Shown here: positions 1-9,213 of the stretch, one piece after another | Numbering within the stretch: position 1 is the stretch's first letter | How the letters are laid out: each line of letters begins with the position of its first letter | The notes under the pieces: model-generated | Told to the model about the DNA's origin: nothing | Databases searched by the model: none | Seen by the model: only the letters and a program-made list of their open reading frames with translations | Made by a program: the position numbers and the translations under genes | Assembly: GCF_024758505.1 (NCBI RefSeq) | Contig: NZ_CP077970.1 | Coordinates: 7,440,001 to 7,504,000 of the forward strand | From: Bradyrhizobium arachidis | GTDB taxonomy: Bacteria > Pseudomonadota > Alphaproteobacteria > Rhizobiales > Xanthobacteraceae | Reading direction: 5' to 3' | DNA length: 64,000 nucleotides

Positions 1-708
1 GAAGCAGCCGCTCAGGTTCAACTCCAGACCCTGCTCGACCGCTACCCAAGGGAACTATCCGGAGGCCAGCGTCAGCGCGTGGCGCTGGCGCGGGCCATCA
101 TCCGCCGCCCGTCGGTGTTTCTCATGGATGAGCCGCTTTCCAATCTCGATGCAAAACTTCGTGGTCACATGCGCGCCGAACTGAAGCACATGCAGCAGTC
201 GCTGGGCATTACGACCATCTATGTGACCCACGACCAGATTGAAGCCATGACTCTGGCCCATCGTGTCGCGATTCTGGAAAAGGGCGTTCTGCAACAGCTC
301 GATACGCCGGCGAACACCTACAACGATCCTGCCAATCTGTTCGTCGCGCAGTTCATCGGCTCGCCGCCCATGAATATCATCCATGGAGCTCTGGAGGGCG
401 CGACCTTCATGGGCCACGGCGCCCGGCTGGTGTCACCGGTGTCGGGCAGGATCGCCAGGGCCGTCCTCGGCGTGCGGCCTGAAGACTGCACGATCGTCGA
501 GCACGACAAGGGCGATCTGAAGGGCGAGATCTACGCCAACGAGCTGATCGGCGACCACACGCTCGTGACGGTCAAGGCCGACAACGACTTCATCGCCGTA
601 AAGGCTCCAAAACAGTTTGCCGGCCGGCAAGGCGAGCGCATCGGTGTCTCGTTGACGCCGTCACGCACATTCGTCTTCGATGCCGAAAGCGGCCTGCGTG
701 TGCGCTGA
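1..708 (+). CDS. ABC transporter ATP-binding protein, C-terminal part (sugar / glycerol-3-phosphate type)
   Basis: The gene is cut by the left edge; 235 C-terminal codons remain. The reading frame is open from base 1 and enters the ABC signature [14 protein letters not shown] at about base 55, followed by Walker B ([12 protein letters not shown]) and the switch histidine in [11 protein letters not shown]. The Walker A loop lies outside the window. Past the ATPase core is a regulatory segment with the VRPED motif, as in MalK/UgpC-type ATPases that energise import of sugars or glycerol-3-phosphate at the inner membrane. The C-terminus ([10 protein letters not shown]) looks like a normal family end, so the protein is probably intact. 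The permease and binding-protein genes would be expected upstream and are not visible, so the substrate cannot be assigned. Confidence 0.93.
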   Translation, partial: EAAAQVQLQTLLDRYPRELSGGQRQRVALARAIIRRPSVFLMDEPLSNLDAKLRGHMRAELKHMQQSLGITTIYVTHDQIEAMTLAHRVAILEKGVLQQLDTPANTYNDPANLFVAQFIGSPPMNIIHGALEGATFMGHGARLVSPVSGRIARAVLGVRPEDCTIVEHDKGDLKGEIYANELIGDHTLVTVKADNDFIAVKAPKQFAGRQGERIGVSLTPSRTFVFDAESGLRVR

Positions 709-710
709 GC

Positions 711-1091
711 CGGCTCGAGATCACGGAATCGATGCTGCACGCCTGCAGTCGAGGCGTCGCCGTCGCGCTCGATGATTTCGGGACCGGCTTCTCCTCCCTC
801 ACCTACCTGCGCAAGCTGCCGCTCAGCCGCATCAAGATCGACCAGTCCTTCATCCGCGACATGCTGGTGCAGCCGGACTGTGCCCCGATCGTGAAGTCGG
901 TGATCTCGCTGGCGCGCGACTTGCGGATCGGCGTGGTCGCCGAAGGCGTCGAGACCGCCGATCAGCTCGAATATCTGCGCCAGGTCAGTTGCGACGAAGT
1001 CCAGGGCTATCTCATCGGCCGGCCGATGGCCGCCGATCAGGTGCCGGCGCTGCTCGACCCGAAGAAGCAGCGGGCGACTTACGCGGCGTAA
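711..1091 (+). pseudogene. EAL-domain (c-di-GMP phosphodiesterase) remnant
   Basis: In a different frame from the ABC gene, and starting at its stop codon, the translation reads RLEITES, then [13 protein letters not shown], a KIDQSFI segment, EGVET and QGYLIGRPM. These are consecutive conserved blocks of the second half of an EAL phosphodiesterase domain, which hydrolyses cyclic di-GMP. The EAL signature itself, the first half of the barrel and any GGDEF or sensor domain are absent. An ATG at 732 could start a 119-residue product, but it falls inside the fold and would lack catalytic residues. I read this as a truncated relic left by a deletion or recombination whose breakpoint is at about 709. 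The alternative, a short translated regulatory fragment, is unlikely. Confidence 0.8.
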
Positions 1092-1117
1092 TCTGATTGC
1101 GTCCACCTCCACACTCG

Positions 1118-1242
1118 ACGTCATCCTGAGGTGCGCGCCCTTGCGCGCCTCGAAGGATGGGCCGCGAGCGCTCGTAGCTCATCCTTCGAGGCTTTACCTT
1201 GCGATGCAGCTGCATCGCAAGGCTCGCCCCTCAGGATGACGT
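1118..1242. repeat. Palindromic intergenic repeat with nested inverted arms
   Basis: Three nested inverted repeats occupy the gap between the EAL remnant and the reductase gene. The outer arms are acgtcatcctgagg (1118-1131) and its complement (1229-1242). Inner arms are cctcgaaggatg (1148-1159) and its complement (1180-1191). A perfect 26-bp palindrome lies at 1197-1222. The structure resembles the dispersed palindromic elements common between genes in Bradyrhizobium and relatives; that comparison is from memory. It may fold in the transcript and could help end transcription of the minus-strand operon, which stops at 1269. Confidence 0.8.
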
Positions 1243-1268
1243 CGGAACGTGTGGTTGGCCGTCCTACC

Positions 1269-2249
1269 TCAGACCGCATCCGCCCGATGCAGCGTATCCA
1301 CCGTGATGGTGCCCCGCGCGCGCGAGACGCAGGCGCAGATCTTGGTGTTCTCGTGCTTCTGGTGGTCGCTGAAGAAGACGTCACGATGATCGATCTCGCC
1401 GTCGACGGCGACGACGTCGATGGCACAGAGGCCGCATTCGCCGCGCTTGCAGTCGTACATCACCTCGTGGCCGGCGGCATTGAGCACATCCAGCATCGAG
1501 CGCTCGCGCGGGATCTCGAACTCGAGGTCCGTCCCCTTCAGCCGCACCCGGAACGTTTCGGTCGGCAGCGATCCGCTCGAGCCAAAGGTTTCGTAGCGCA
1601 GATCGGGCAGCGGATGGCCCGCGCCGATCCAGGCATGGCGTGCGGCATCCAGCATCCGCATTGGGCCGCAGAACAACGCCAGGGTCTCCTTCGGTAGTGA
1701 AGCGAACAGGGCGTCGAGATCGAGACGCTCGCCCGCATCGCTGGCATGGACGACTAGGCGATCGCCGAGCAGCGCGGCGAGCTCGTCGAGATAGGCGGCA
1801 TCGCTGCGCGAACGAACGGCGTAATGGAGCGTAAAACTGGCGCCGCGGCGGGCGAGCGCTTGCGCGGCACCGACGATCGGCGTGATGCCGATGCCGCCGG
1901 CGATCAGGCAGTAATGGCCGCGCGCCCAGTCGACCGAGACGAGCGAAGCGGGCTGCGTGATCTCGAGCCGCGCGCCCGGCGCTAACTGCCACATGTAGCG
2001 CGAGCCGCCGCGGGAATCCTCGGCGCGGCGCACCGCGATCTTCAAGCCGCGCGCATCCACTTCGCCGACCAGCGAATAGGAGCGCGTCTCCGGCTGGCCG
2101 TTGATGGTGACGGCGACGTTGATGTGGCTGCCGACCGGATAGGCAGCGCCGTTGAAATCGTCGGGTTTGATGAGGAATTCGCGGATCGCCGGCGACAGGT
2201 CGCGCGTCGCAACGAGCGTCGCCGGAGTCCAGGTTTCGATGAATCGCAT
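1269..2249 (-). CDS. Ferredoxin-type oxidoreductase, vanillate O-demethylase reductase-like (VanB family)
   Basis: This 326-residue protein has the three-part layout of phthalate-dioxygenase-reductase proteins. An N-terminal flavin-binding barrel carries RSYSL near residue 56. An NAD(P)-binding domain has AGGIGITPIVGAAQAL and FCGPMRMLDAA. The C-terminal plant-type [2Fe-2S] domain has CKRGECGLC and a distal cysteine in KICACVSRA. It would pass electrons from NAD(P)H through FMN and the iron-sulfur cluster to the Rieske oxygenase encoded upstream. It is the last gene of a minus-strand operon and begins 9 bp after the regulator's stop codon. Vanillate is the most likely substrate of the system, but related reductases serve other aromatic O-demethylases. 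Confidence 0.9.
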   Translation of the reverse strand: MRFIETWTPATLVATRDLSPAIREFLIKPDDFNGAAYPVGSHINVAVTINGQPETRSYSLVGEVDARGLKIAVRRAEDSRGGSRYMWQLAPGARLEITQPASLVSVDWARGHYCLIAGGIGITPIVGAAQALARRGASFTLHYAVRSRSDAAYLDELAALLGDRLVVHASDAGERLDLDALFASLPKETLALFCGPMRMLDAARHAWIGAGHPLPDLRYETFGSSGSLPTETFRVRLKGTDLEFEIPRERSMLDVLNAAGHEVMYDCKRGECGLCAIDVVAVDGEIDHRDVFFSDHQKHENTKICACVSRARGTITVDTLHRADAV

Positions 2250-2258
2250 GGCACTCCC

Positions 2259-3014
2259 CTATGTGGCCGCAGCGCTCGTGATCAGGGCCAGCGCCGGCAG
2301 CAGGTCGAGATGGGTCCGGTTGCGCAGCGCGAGGCGCAAATTGCGCCCCGCAAGCCGCGCATGCTCGCGCATCACGGCCTCGGCGCGCGCGCCTTCGCGG
2401 TTCTCGATCGCATCGATCACGATGCGATGATGGTCCTGGGCGATGATGAGGATCTGCTGCGCCTCCGGCAGCGCCGACTGCGCCATCACAAAGCCGCTCG
2501 GCGAGGCGAAGGGCAGCGCGGAGGCGCGGTCGATCTGCCGGATCAGCGGCGCACTGCGCGACAGCTCAGTCAGCAGCGCGTGGAAACGCGCGTTCAGCGC
2601 CACATAGGACGAGAACGCATCGACCGAGATCGGCACCTGCCGCAGCAGTTCGTCGATCGCGGCAAGACATTCCTTCAACGGCTCCAGATCGCGCGCGGTG
2701 ACGCCGCGCTCGGCGGCAAAGCGCGCCGCGAGCCCCTCCAGCGTGCCGCGCAGCTCGATGGAATCCAGAATATCGCGCTCGGAGAAGGCTTTCACCATGA
2801 AGCCGCCGGACGGGATCGCCTCCAAGAGGCCCTCCTCCTCCAGCCGCACCAGCGCCATGCGCACCGGCGTGCGCGACACGCCTGTGGTCTCCACCGCCTG
2901 AAGCTCGGAGATGCGCTCGCCGGGACGCAAGGCCCCCGACAGGATCTGGTCGCGCAGCGCAAGCTGCGCCTTCACCGTCTGCGATACGGAGCGATCGACC
3001 TCGCGCTCGGCCAT
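2259..3014 (-). CDS. GntR-family transcriptional regulator (FCD subfamily)
   Basis: The protein has 251 residues if it starts at the ATG of MAEREVDRS; the frame is open further upstream, but that would overlap the preceding gene. The N-terminal winged helix contains LRDQILSGALRPGERI and a recognition region TGVSRTPVRMALVRLEEEGLL, the GntR signature. The C-terminal all-helical part has ELRGTLEGLAARFAAER and HARLAGRNLR, consistent with an FCD ligand-binding domain. It sits between the oxygenase and reductase genes on the same strand with spacing of 2 and 9 bp, so it is probably co-transcribed with its own targets. By analogy with VanR it likely represses the operon until an aromatic acid binds. 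The GTATAC sites upstream of the oxygenase are candidate operators. Confidence 0.9.
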   Translation of the reverse strand: MAEREVDRSVSQTVKAQLALRDQILSGALRPGERISELQAVETTGVSRTPVRMALVRLEEEGLLEAIPSGGFMVKAFSERDILDSIELRGTLEGLAARFAAERGVTARDLEPLKECLAAIDELLRQVPISVDAFSSYVALNARFHALLTELSRSAPLIRQIDRASALPFASPSGFVMAQSALPEAQQILIIAQDHHRIVIDAIENREGARAEAVMREHARLAGRNLRLALRNRTHLDLLPALALITSAAAT

Positions 3015-3016
3015 GG

Positions 3017-4063
3017 TCACTCCGCGGCCTGAAGCTGCTGCGGATTCTCGCGTCCGACCATCTTGTCGATCAGCCGCCGCGTCCACATCGCGCCGGCGTC
3101 GATGTTGAGATTGTAGAACACGCGGTCCGGGTTCTCGTCCATGGCGCGCTGCTGCGCTTCGAGGATCAGCTCGTCCTCGCGGAAGATGCCGGAGACGCCG
3201 TCGCGGATCTCGGTGGTGAGCCGCTGCTCACTGAGGCGGTAGTTGCGCACGAAGGCCCAGAAATAGTGGCAGGTCTTCTCGGTCTCGGGCGTGATGGTGT
3301 TGAGCACAAAACCGTTGACGCCCTGCGAGCGGTCGCCTTCCGGCGCGCCGGTGCCTGTGGGTGCCACGCCGACGTCGATGGCGATGGTGCAGGGAGCCTC
3401 GAAGCGGATGATCTGCCAGCGGTCAACGAGGCCGTCCTTGCCGAGCTGCTTGGCCCAGAACGGCGGCGGCTCGATGCCGCGCATCCAGCGCGTCACCGTC
3501 ACCGTCTTCTCGCCATGGGTGACGTCGAACGGCGCCTCCGCGACGGCATCGTTGCCGATCGACGAGCCGTGCACAAAAGTCTCGTGGGTGAGGTCCATGA
3601 GGTTGTCGAGGACCAGGCGGTAGTCGCAGTTGACGTGGATGGTCTTGCCGTCGCCGGCCCAGGCCGGATCGTCATTCCAGTGCATGTCGGGCACGAGCGC
3701 GGGGTCGGCGAGCGCGGGATCGCCCATCCAGAGCCAGATGAAGCGGTGACGCTCGACGGCCGGATAGGCGCGGACGCAGGCCGACGGATTGATGGTCTCC
3801 TGCGAGGGCATGAAGGTGCAGCGCCCCTGCGCATTATATTTCAGGCCATGATAGCCGCAGACGACCGTGTCGCCTTCCAGGCGGCCCTTGGAGAGCGGCA
3901 CGAGGCGGTGCCAGCAGGCATCCTCCAGCGCCGCCACGCTGCCATCGGCCTTGCGGTACATCACCACATGCTTGCCGCAAATGGTTCGGGGCAGCAGCGC
4001 CTGCTTGACGTCGGCGTCCCAGGCGGCGGCGTACCAGGCATTCATCGGGAATGGCTTTGTCAC
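3017..4063 (-). CDS. Rieske [2Fe-2S] aromatic oxygenase, vanillate O-demethylase oxygenase-like (VanA family)
   Basis: The 348-residue protein carries a Rieske centre, C50-x-H52 and C69-x2-H72 (CWH ... CGYH), followed by a catalytic domain with the mononuclear iron motif NLMDLTHETFVH near residue 160. The length fits VanA-type oxygenases, which demethylate methoxylated aromatic acids using O2 and electrons from a VanB-type reductase, here encoded two genes downstream. The start is GTG (MTKPFPMNAW) with GGGAG seven bases upstream. It is the first gene of the oxygenase-regulator-reductase operon. Vanillate to protocatechuate is the expected reaction; dicamba-like or other methoxybenzoate substrates are possible within the family. 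Confidence 0.9.
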   Translation of the reverse strand: MTKPFPMNAWYAAAWDADVKQALLPRTICGKHVVMYRKADGSVAALEDACWHRLVPLSKGRLEGDTVVCGYHGLKYNAQGRCTFMPSQETINPSACVRAYPAVERHRFIWLWMGDPALADPALVPDMHWNDDPAWAGDGKTIHVNCDYRLVLDNLMDLTHETFVHGSSIGNDAVAEAPFDVTHGEKTVTVTRWMRGIEPPPFWAKQLGKDGLVDRWQIIRFEAPCTIAIDVGVAPTGTGAPEGDRSQGVNGFVLNTITPETEKTCHYFWAFVRNYRLSEQRLTTEIRDGVSGIFREDELILEAQQRAMDENPDRVFYNLNIDAGAMWTRRLIDKMVGRENPQQLQAAE

Positions 4064-4080
4064 GGGCGTTCTCCCACGTT

Positions 4081-4165
4081 TTTGGATACGTTATGTATAC
4101 CGTATCACGTGAAAAGCCTTAGTTATACTGTATAATATTACCTATTTCTACGTTGATGTATACAT
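4081..4165 (-). promoter_or_regulatory. Candidate operator/promoter region of the Rieske oxygenase operon
   Basis: This AT-rich stretch upstream of the oxygenase has GTATAC at 4095-4100 and again at 4158-4163. The second copy is inside the perfect palindrome atgtatacat (4156-4165). A related gttatactgtataat lies at 4121-4135. Short TA-centred palindromes are typical GntR-family sites, and the regulator is encoded in the same operon. The -10 and -35 boxes cannot be fixed by eye. Confidence 0.5.
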
Positions 4166-4274
4166 ACTTCTGAGAGGGAAGGCTGAAAGGACATGCGCGA
4201 CCTCAGCCCCGCTTTTGGCTCGCTCGCGGCGCCGGCTACTGTGCATGGGGTTGTTTCGATGCTTTGGCAGCAGC

Positions 4275-4293
4275 GGAGGCGCAGCGCGCCTCC
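4275..4293. terminator. Short perfect hairpin downstream of phosphoglucomutase
   Basis: An 8-bp perfect stem (ggaggcgc / gcgcctcc) with a 3-base loop lies 25 bp past the phosphoglucomutase stop codon. There is no T-run, so its role as a terminator is uncertain. Confidence 0.3.
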
Positions 4294-4317
4294 TGAGCTC
4301 TTGGGGGCGCCGCGCAA

Positions 4318-5964
4318 CTAGCTCCCAAACACCCTTGCCAGGCCAGCCTGGGCTTCCTGCTGAATCCGCTTCAGATGGTCGGTGCTGCGGAAGCTTTCGG
4401 CGTAGACCTTGTACACATCCTCGGTGCCGGAGGGCCGGGCGGCAAACCAGCCGAAATCGGTCTCGACCTTGATGCCACCAAAGGGCTGATTGTTGCCGGG
4501 CGCCTTGCTCATGGTGGCGCGGACGGGATCGCCGGCGAGCTCCTTGAGGCCGAGCTGCTCTGACGTGAGCGACTTCAGCACGTTCTTCTGCGGCACCGTC
4601 GCTGCGACGTCGATGCGCGCGTAATGGGGCACGCCGAGCTCGGCCGTCAGGTCGCCGAAGAGCTGGCTGGGATCGCGGCCAGTCTTGGCCATGATCTCGG
4701 CGGCGAGCAGCCCGAGGATGATGCCGTCCTTGTCCGTGGTCCACACGCTGCCGTCGCGCTTGAGGAAGGAGGCCCCTGCACTCTCCTCCCCGCCAAAACC
4801 AAAACTGCCCGTGACGAGGCCGTCGACGAACCATTTGAAGCCGACCGGCGTCTCCACCAGCTTGCGGCCGAGCTTTTTGGCGACGCGGTCGATGACCGAG
4901 CTACTCACCACCGTCTTGCCGATCGCGGCATTTGCGCCCCATTGCGGCCGGTGCGCGAACAGATAGGCGATCGCGGTCGCGAGGTAATGGTTGGGATTCA
5001 TCAGGCCGTTCGTGCGCGTCACGATGCCGTGGCGGTCGGCGTCGGTGTCGTTGGCGAAGGCGACGTCAAAACGGTCGCGCATCCCGATCAGGCTCGCCAT
5101 GGCGTAGGGCGAGGAGCAGTCCATGCGGATCTTGCCGTCCCAGTCGACCGTCATGAAGCGGAAGGTCGGATCGATCGCCTCGTTCACGACCGTTGCCTTC
5201 AGCCCGTAGCGTTCGATGATCGGGTGCCAGTAATGCACCGCGGCGCCGCCGAGCGGATCGATGCCGATCGTGACGCCGGCCGATTTGACGGCCGCGAGAT
5301 CGACGACATTGCCGAGATCGGCGACGTAGGGCGTGATGTAGTCAAAGAGGTGGACGCAGGCCGACTTGCGCGCCTTCGCATAGTCGATGCGTGCGACGCC
5401 CTTCAGGCCGTCGGCGAGATAGGCATTGGCGCGCTTTTCGACCACGCCGGTAACGTCGGTGTCGGCCGGGCCGCCATGCGGCGGATTGTACTTGTAGCCG
5501 CCGTCCTCGGGCGGATTATGCGAGGGCGTGATGACGACGCCATCGGCAAGTCCGCTATCCCGGCCTTTGTTGTAGCTGAGGATCGCATGCGAGATGACCG
5601 GTGTCGGCGTATAGCCGCCGGCCTGGTCGATCATGACGTTGACGCCGTTGGCGGCAAAGACCTCGACCGCGCTGATGAGCGCAGGCTCGGCCAGCGCGTG
5701 GGTGTCGATCCCGATGAACAAGGGGCCGGTCAGCCCCTTTTCCCTTCTGTAGTCGCAAATTGCCTGCGTGGTCGCGAGGATGTGGCCCTCGTTGAAGGAG
5801 TTCTTCAGCGAGGTGCCGCGATGGCCCGAGGTTCCGAACGCCACCCGCTGCAACGGATCGGCCGGATCAGGCTTGCCCGCGAAATAGGCCGCAACCAGCC
5901 TCGGAATGTTGGCGAGCGCATCCGGTGAAGCCACCTTGCCTGCCGCGGGATTGACATCAGCCAC
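4318..5964 (-). CDS. pgm: Phosphoglucomutase, alpha-D-glucose phosphate-specific
   Basis: The enzyme interconverts glucose-6-phosphate and glucose-1-phosphate, feeding UDP-glucose for polysaccharide synthesis. At 548 residues it matches the usual Pgm length. Visible landmarks are FGTSGHRG near the N-terminus, the phosphoserine loop [20 protein letters not shown], the metal-binding loop [11 protein letters not shown], the sugar-binding GFKWFVDGL and GGEESAG, and the phosphate-binding end [15 protein letters not shown] chose the GTG start at 5964 (VADVNPAAG) because GAGGA sits eight bases upstream and family similarity begins there; the frame stays open another 174 codons upstream, but that part looks non-coding. 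It is divergent from the cytochrome c gene and about 20 kb from the exopolysaccharide genes it may supply. Confidence 0.95.
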   Translation of the reverse strand: MADVNPAAGKVASPDALANIPRLVAAYFAGKPDPADPLQRVAFGTSGHRGTSLKNSFNEGHILATTQAICDYRREKGLTGPLFIGIDTHALAEPALISAVEVFAANGVNVMIDQAGGYTPTPVISHAILSYNKGRDSGLADGVVITPSHNPPEDGGYKYNPPHGGPADTDVTGVVEKRANAYLADGLKGVARIDYAKARKSACVHLFDYITPYVADLGNVVDLAAVKSAGVTIGIDPLGGAAVHYWHPIIERYGLKATVVNEAIDPTFRFMTVDWDGKIRMDCSSPYAMASLIGMRDRFDVAFANDTDADRHGIVTRTNGLMNPNHYLATAIAYLFAHRPQWGANAAIGKTVVSSSVIDRVAKKLGRKLVETPVGFKWFVDGLVTGSFGFGGEESAGASFLKRDGSVWTTDKDGIILGLLAAEIMAKTGRDPSQLFGDLTAELGVPHYARIDVAATVPQKNVLKSLTSEQLGLKELAGDPVRATMSKAPGNNQPFGGIKVETDFGWFAARPSGTEDVYKVYAESFRSTDHLKRIQQEAQAGLARVFGS

Positions 5965-6239
5965 CGGAAATATCCTCGCATTGTTCAAACGATCGCATTG
6001 GATACCATACCATCGGTCAAGCCCTCGCCAAGCCCGGCCAGCCCGACAACGCGCACGTCCCGCCGAACGATCCATTGGGCAAAGCCGCAGCGGATCTCGT
6101 ACTTTGGTGCCGGGTCTCGATTGAGGCAGGACAAAGACACTCCCGCACACTTCCATGCACGCTGCCTCCAGGCGCGATGATGAGGAAATGGGACGTTGCC
6201 GGATGTCACCGGCAATTCCCGAGAAAGCGGAGATTTGAG

Positions 6240-6611
6240 ATGATGGGACGCAAAATACTCCTCGCCCTTCTGGCCTGTTTCCTGTCGAGCGCCGCCGCTG
6301 CGGACGGCGATGCGGCCACCGGCAAGGCGGTGTTCGCGCGAACCTGCCAGAACTGCCACGCAGTCGAGATCGGGGTGAACAAGGTCGGCCCGAGTCTCTG
6401 GAATGTGGTCGGGCGCGCGCCGGCCTCCGTTCCGGATTTCGCCTATTCGGACGCGATGAAAGCCAACAAGGATGTTTGGACCGCAACCGCCCTGGACGCC
6501 TACCTGGCCGACCCCCGCGGCGACGTCCATGGCGTCAGGATGTTCTTCAAGGGACTGCCCGAGCCGAGCGATCGCGCCGACGTCATCGCCTATCTGCAGA
6601 CACTGAGGTAG
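6240..6611 (+). CDS. Secreted class I cytochrome c
   Basis: A 123-residue precursor starts [23 protein letters not shown], a clear Sec signal peptide with cleavage around AAA-DG. The mature protein has one haem site, CQNCH, an early GKAVFARTC helix, KVGPSLW, and a methionine ligand region (GVRMFFKGL) before the C-terminal helix [10 protein letters not shown]. This is the layout of soluble class I cytochromes c similar to mitochondrial or c550 forms, carrying electrons in the periplasm. GGAG lies about eight bases before the start. The gene looks monocistronic, divergent from phosphoglucomutase, and nothing nearby identifies a redox partner. Confidence 0.92.
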   Translation: MMGRKILLALLACFLSSAAAADGDAATGKAVFARTCQNCHAVEIGVNKVGPSLWNVVGRAPASVPDFAYSDAMKANKDVWTATALDAYLADPRGDVHGVRMFFKGLPEPSDRADVIAYLQTLR

Positions 6612-6718
6612 CGCCAGGGTGGCAGACCGACGTCGGCAGACCAGCCGCGCGAACACCATTCGCGGGCGTCACGCCGATTTGTTATGGTCGGCGCGACAGG
6701 GGCCTCGAATCATCATCC

Positions 6719-7828
6719 ATGACCTTCGCGCGCAGGCTGCCAGTGGTGCTGATCGCCTGGCTTGCTCTCGCGAGCGCACCGCATCGCGCAAACGCAGCCG
6801 AATTCTACACCGAGGATTTGCGCATCCCGATGGCGGCGGCCGGGCCGCAGGGACTCGAGGCGTTTATGGTGCGGCCCGCACCTGCAAAGCGCTATCCGCT
6901 CGCTCTGATCAGCCACGGCTCGCCGCGGGCCTTTGACGACCGCGCGACCATGTCGGCGCGCAAATATTATGCGATCGCGCTCGAATTCGCCCGCCGCGGC
7001 TTTGCCGCCGTGATCGTGATGCGCCGCGGCTATGGCACTTCGCCCGGAGGAAGGGCCGACAGCTACGGCACCTGCGCCCGCGCCGACTACATTGCCGCGA
7101 CTGCGGTTGCTGTTGCCGATCTGCGTGCGTCGATCGATGCGATGACGCGAAGGGACGACATCAGCCCGGGCGGCATGATCGCGGTCGGTCATTCTGCCGG
7201 CGGACTCGCCACCATTGCGTTAACCGCGCAGGCGCCGCCGGGCCTCGTCGCCGGAATCAATTTTGCCGGCGGCCGCGGCTCGTCCAGCGACAACAATGTC
7301 TGCAATCCGGACGCGCTGGTGCAGGCGTTTGGCCGTTTCGGCAAGACCTCGCGCCTGCCAACGCTGTGGGTCTATGCCGCCAATGACATGTTCTTTGCCC
7401 CTTCCCTCGCCTATCGCTTCCGCGACGCGTTTCGCAGCAATGGCGGCAGCGCAAATTTCATCGACGCGCCGGCCTTTGGCGAAGACGGCCACTATCTCTA
7501 CTCTACGACGAGCCGGCCGCAATGGACGCCGTATGTCGACGCCTTCCTGCGCGAGCAAAAACTCGCGCCGCGGGAGATCTTGAGTCCGCCGGATCCGCTG
7601 CCCGCACCTAGCCAGCTCTCGGAAACGGGCAAGGCCGAGTTCGCGCGCTATCTCGCCAGCATTTTGCCGCACAAGGCTTTTGCCGTCTCGCCGAAGGGTG
7701 GCTTCGGCTGGCGCTCCGGCCGGGCCAGCGCAGCGGACGCACAAGCCGATGCTCTCGCAGCATGCGGCAAACGGGCAACCGGTTGCAGCCTCTATGCGAT
7801 CGATGATCGGCTGGCCCGTCGGCCGTGA
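6719..7828 (+). CDS. Exported alpha/beta hydrolase (dienelactone hydrolase-like)
   Basis: The 369-residue protein begins with a signal peptide (MTFARRLPVVLIAWLALASA, cleavage likely after ANA). The core has ISHGSPRAF, which suits an oxyanion-hole strand, and the nucleophile elbow VGHSAGG (GxSxG). LWVYAANDMFF precedes a likely acid residue, and EDGHYLY supplies a likely catalytic histidine. The last 50 residues form a separate small region with paired cysteines (ALAACGKRATGCSLYAIDD), like small DUF4189-type tails. It probably acts on an ester in the periplasm; the substrate is unknown. It converges with the following minus-strand gene, only 6 bp apart. Confidence 0.85.
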   Translation: MTFARRLPVVLIAWLALASAPHRANAAEFYTEDLRIPMAAAGPQGLEAFMVRPAPAKRYPLALISHGSPRAFDDRATMSARKYYAIALEFARRGFAAVIVMRRGYGTSPGGRADSYGTCARADYIAATAVAVADLRASIDAMTRRDDISPGGMIAVGHSAGGLATIALTAQAPPGLVAGINFAGGRGSSSDNNVCNPDALVQAFGRFGKTSRLPTLWVYAANDMFFAPSLAYRFRDAFRSNGGSANFIDAPAFGEDGHYLYSTTSRPQWTPYVDAFLREQKLAPREILSPPDPLPAPSQLSETGKAEFARYLASILPHKAFAVSPKGGFGWRSGRASAADAQADALAACGKRATGCSLYAIDDRLARRP

Positions 7829-7834
7829 GTCTCG

Positions 7835-9136
7835 TCAAGAGTCGGGCGCGACCAGCGCGCTCATGCGCGTCAAGAGCCCTGCCGCCTGCGCACACAGCGT
7901 GGTATCGGCCAGGCGATGCGTAACCGCAGTTTGCAGCAGGCGCGCCATTTGCACCACATCACCCTTGCGGCTCGACTGCATCAGGGCGACGTCGAGCAGG
8001 AACGGCGCAAGCATCGCCTGCTCGTCAGGCCGCAAGGCGGCAAACACCTGCTCCCAATGGGCTGATGTCGCAGGGATCAGGGCACGCAGATCGGCGACGA
8101 GAGACATTGAATAAGCCGGCCCCACAATTTCGAATGGCGAGGCCATGCCGGGCTTGAGCGCGACCGCGCACAGCATGCCCATGACGTAAGCCGTGTGATA
8201 GGAGGTCGCGAGTGCGCATTTGGTCCTGTCGTGGCCGTCGAGCCGCAGGAGCTGGCTCGATGCCGAGCGGCCCGCAGGCAGGAAGCCGACCTTGTCCTCG
8301 AGCGAGGCGACGACGCGGAAGCCAAACGCCGCCGCGGGACTCCAGCTTGTGGACAGCAGCGGCCAGGCCATCAGCGCTTCGGCGGCGAGGTCGTAGTCCT
8401 CGATGACAAGCGCGCGGGCGAGCACGGCCGCGGACTCGTCGAGGAATTCGTGCGCGGGACGCGGCAGGCTACCCCGCCAATTGCCGAAATCGGTATAGTA
8501 CATCGCGGCATGGGTGTGGGCGTAGGCATCGTCCCGCGTGCCGTTGAGCAGATCGATGGCGCGGCCGAGCGCCGTCCTGCGCGCGGTCTCCGCAAAGCTC
8601 GACCTTGGCGCTTCGTTGCGCCACAGCGCCTTAAGCCACATCAGCTCGAGCTCGCGATACGGCACCACCTCGTGGCTCTCGCTCACGGACGCCACGGCGC
8701 TCGCGGCGAGAAGCGCGTCGAACCGGGCATCCTTCCTGCCGAGCGCGCCGAGCAAAATATGCGGGGTGGCGAGCTGGAGGCAGACCGATGGATAGCGCAC
8801 GATGTCCCAGCGCATCCTTTGCGAACGGGCGTGGGGAGCGAGATCGTCCATCGCCCGCTCGAACGCGTCGCGAAGGGCGGGATCGGCGGCGTGCCGACCA
8901 ACCGTGTAGAGCAGCATCGCGGTTTCGGCGAGCGGCTTCTCGGCGGCAAAATTGCCGTCCGGATGATCTGATCCGTCAAATCCGTCGGAGCCGAGGAATT
9001 GCACGGTGCGCCCGACAATCCGCAAGGCAAGTTGCAGGCGCTGGACAAGGTTTTGGCGAAACTCCGCCCGGTGCGGAGCGGGTGCGTGACTGAGCAGCCG
9101 ATCTAGCGCGGCCTTGTGATCGTGTGGGTTCTGCAT
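7835..9136 (-). CDS. Protein of unknown function, mostly alpha-helical, about 430 residues
   Basis: I do not recognise this family with confidence. From the ATG at 9136 (MQNPHDHKA) it has 433 residues; a TTG at 9187 would add 17. It has no signal peptide or membrane segment. The composition (many Ala, Leu, Arg, Glu) and regular amphipathic stretches suggest a helical-repeat protein in the cytoplasm. Segments such as ETAMLLYTVGRHAADPAL and YPSVCLQLATPHILL recall DUF6895-type proteins, a weak impression only. It lies downstream of the small gene at 9214-9456 on the same strand with a gap of under 80 bp, so the two probably form one transcription unit. Confidence 0.7.
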   Translation of the reverse strand: MQNPHDHKAALDRLLSHAPAPHRAEFRQNLVQRLQLALRIVGRTVQFLGSDGFDGSDHPDGNFAAEKPLAETAMLLYTVGRHAADPALRDAFERAMDDLAPHARSQRMRWDIVRYPSVCLQLATPHILLGALGRKDARFDALLAASAVASVSESHEVVPYRELELMWLKALWRNEAPRSSFAETARRTALGRAIDLLNGTRDDAYAHTHAAMYYTDFGNWRGSLPRPAHEFLDESAAVLARALVIEDYDLAAEALMAWPLLSTSWSPAAAFGFRVVASLEDKVGFLPAGRSASSQLLRLDGHDRTKCALATSYHTAYVMGMLCAVALKPGMASPFEIVGPAYSMSLVADLRALIPATSAHWEQVFAALRPDEQAMLAPFLLDVALMQSSRKGDVVQMARLLQTAVTHRLADTTLCAQAAGLLTRMSALVAPDS

Positions 9137-9213
9137 GGGCGCCCCGATTGCGAGGGAACTTAGGCCGATGGTCCATTCGAGCGGCAAGGCCGCGCTAGAA
9201 CGATCCGGCCGCG

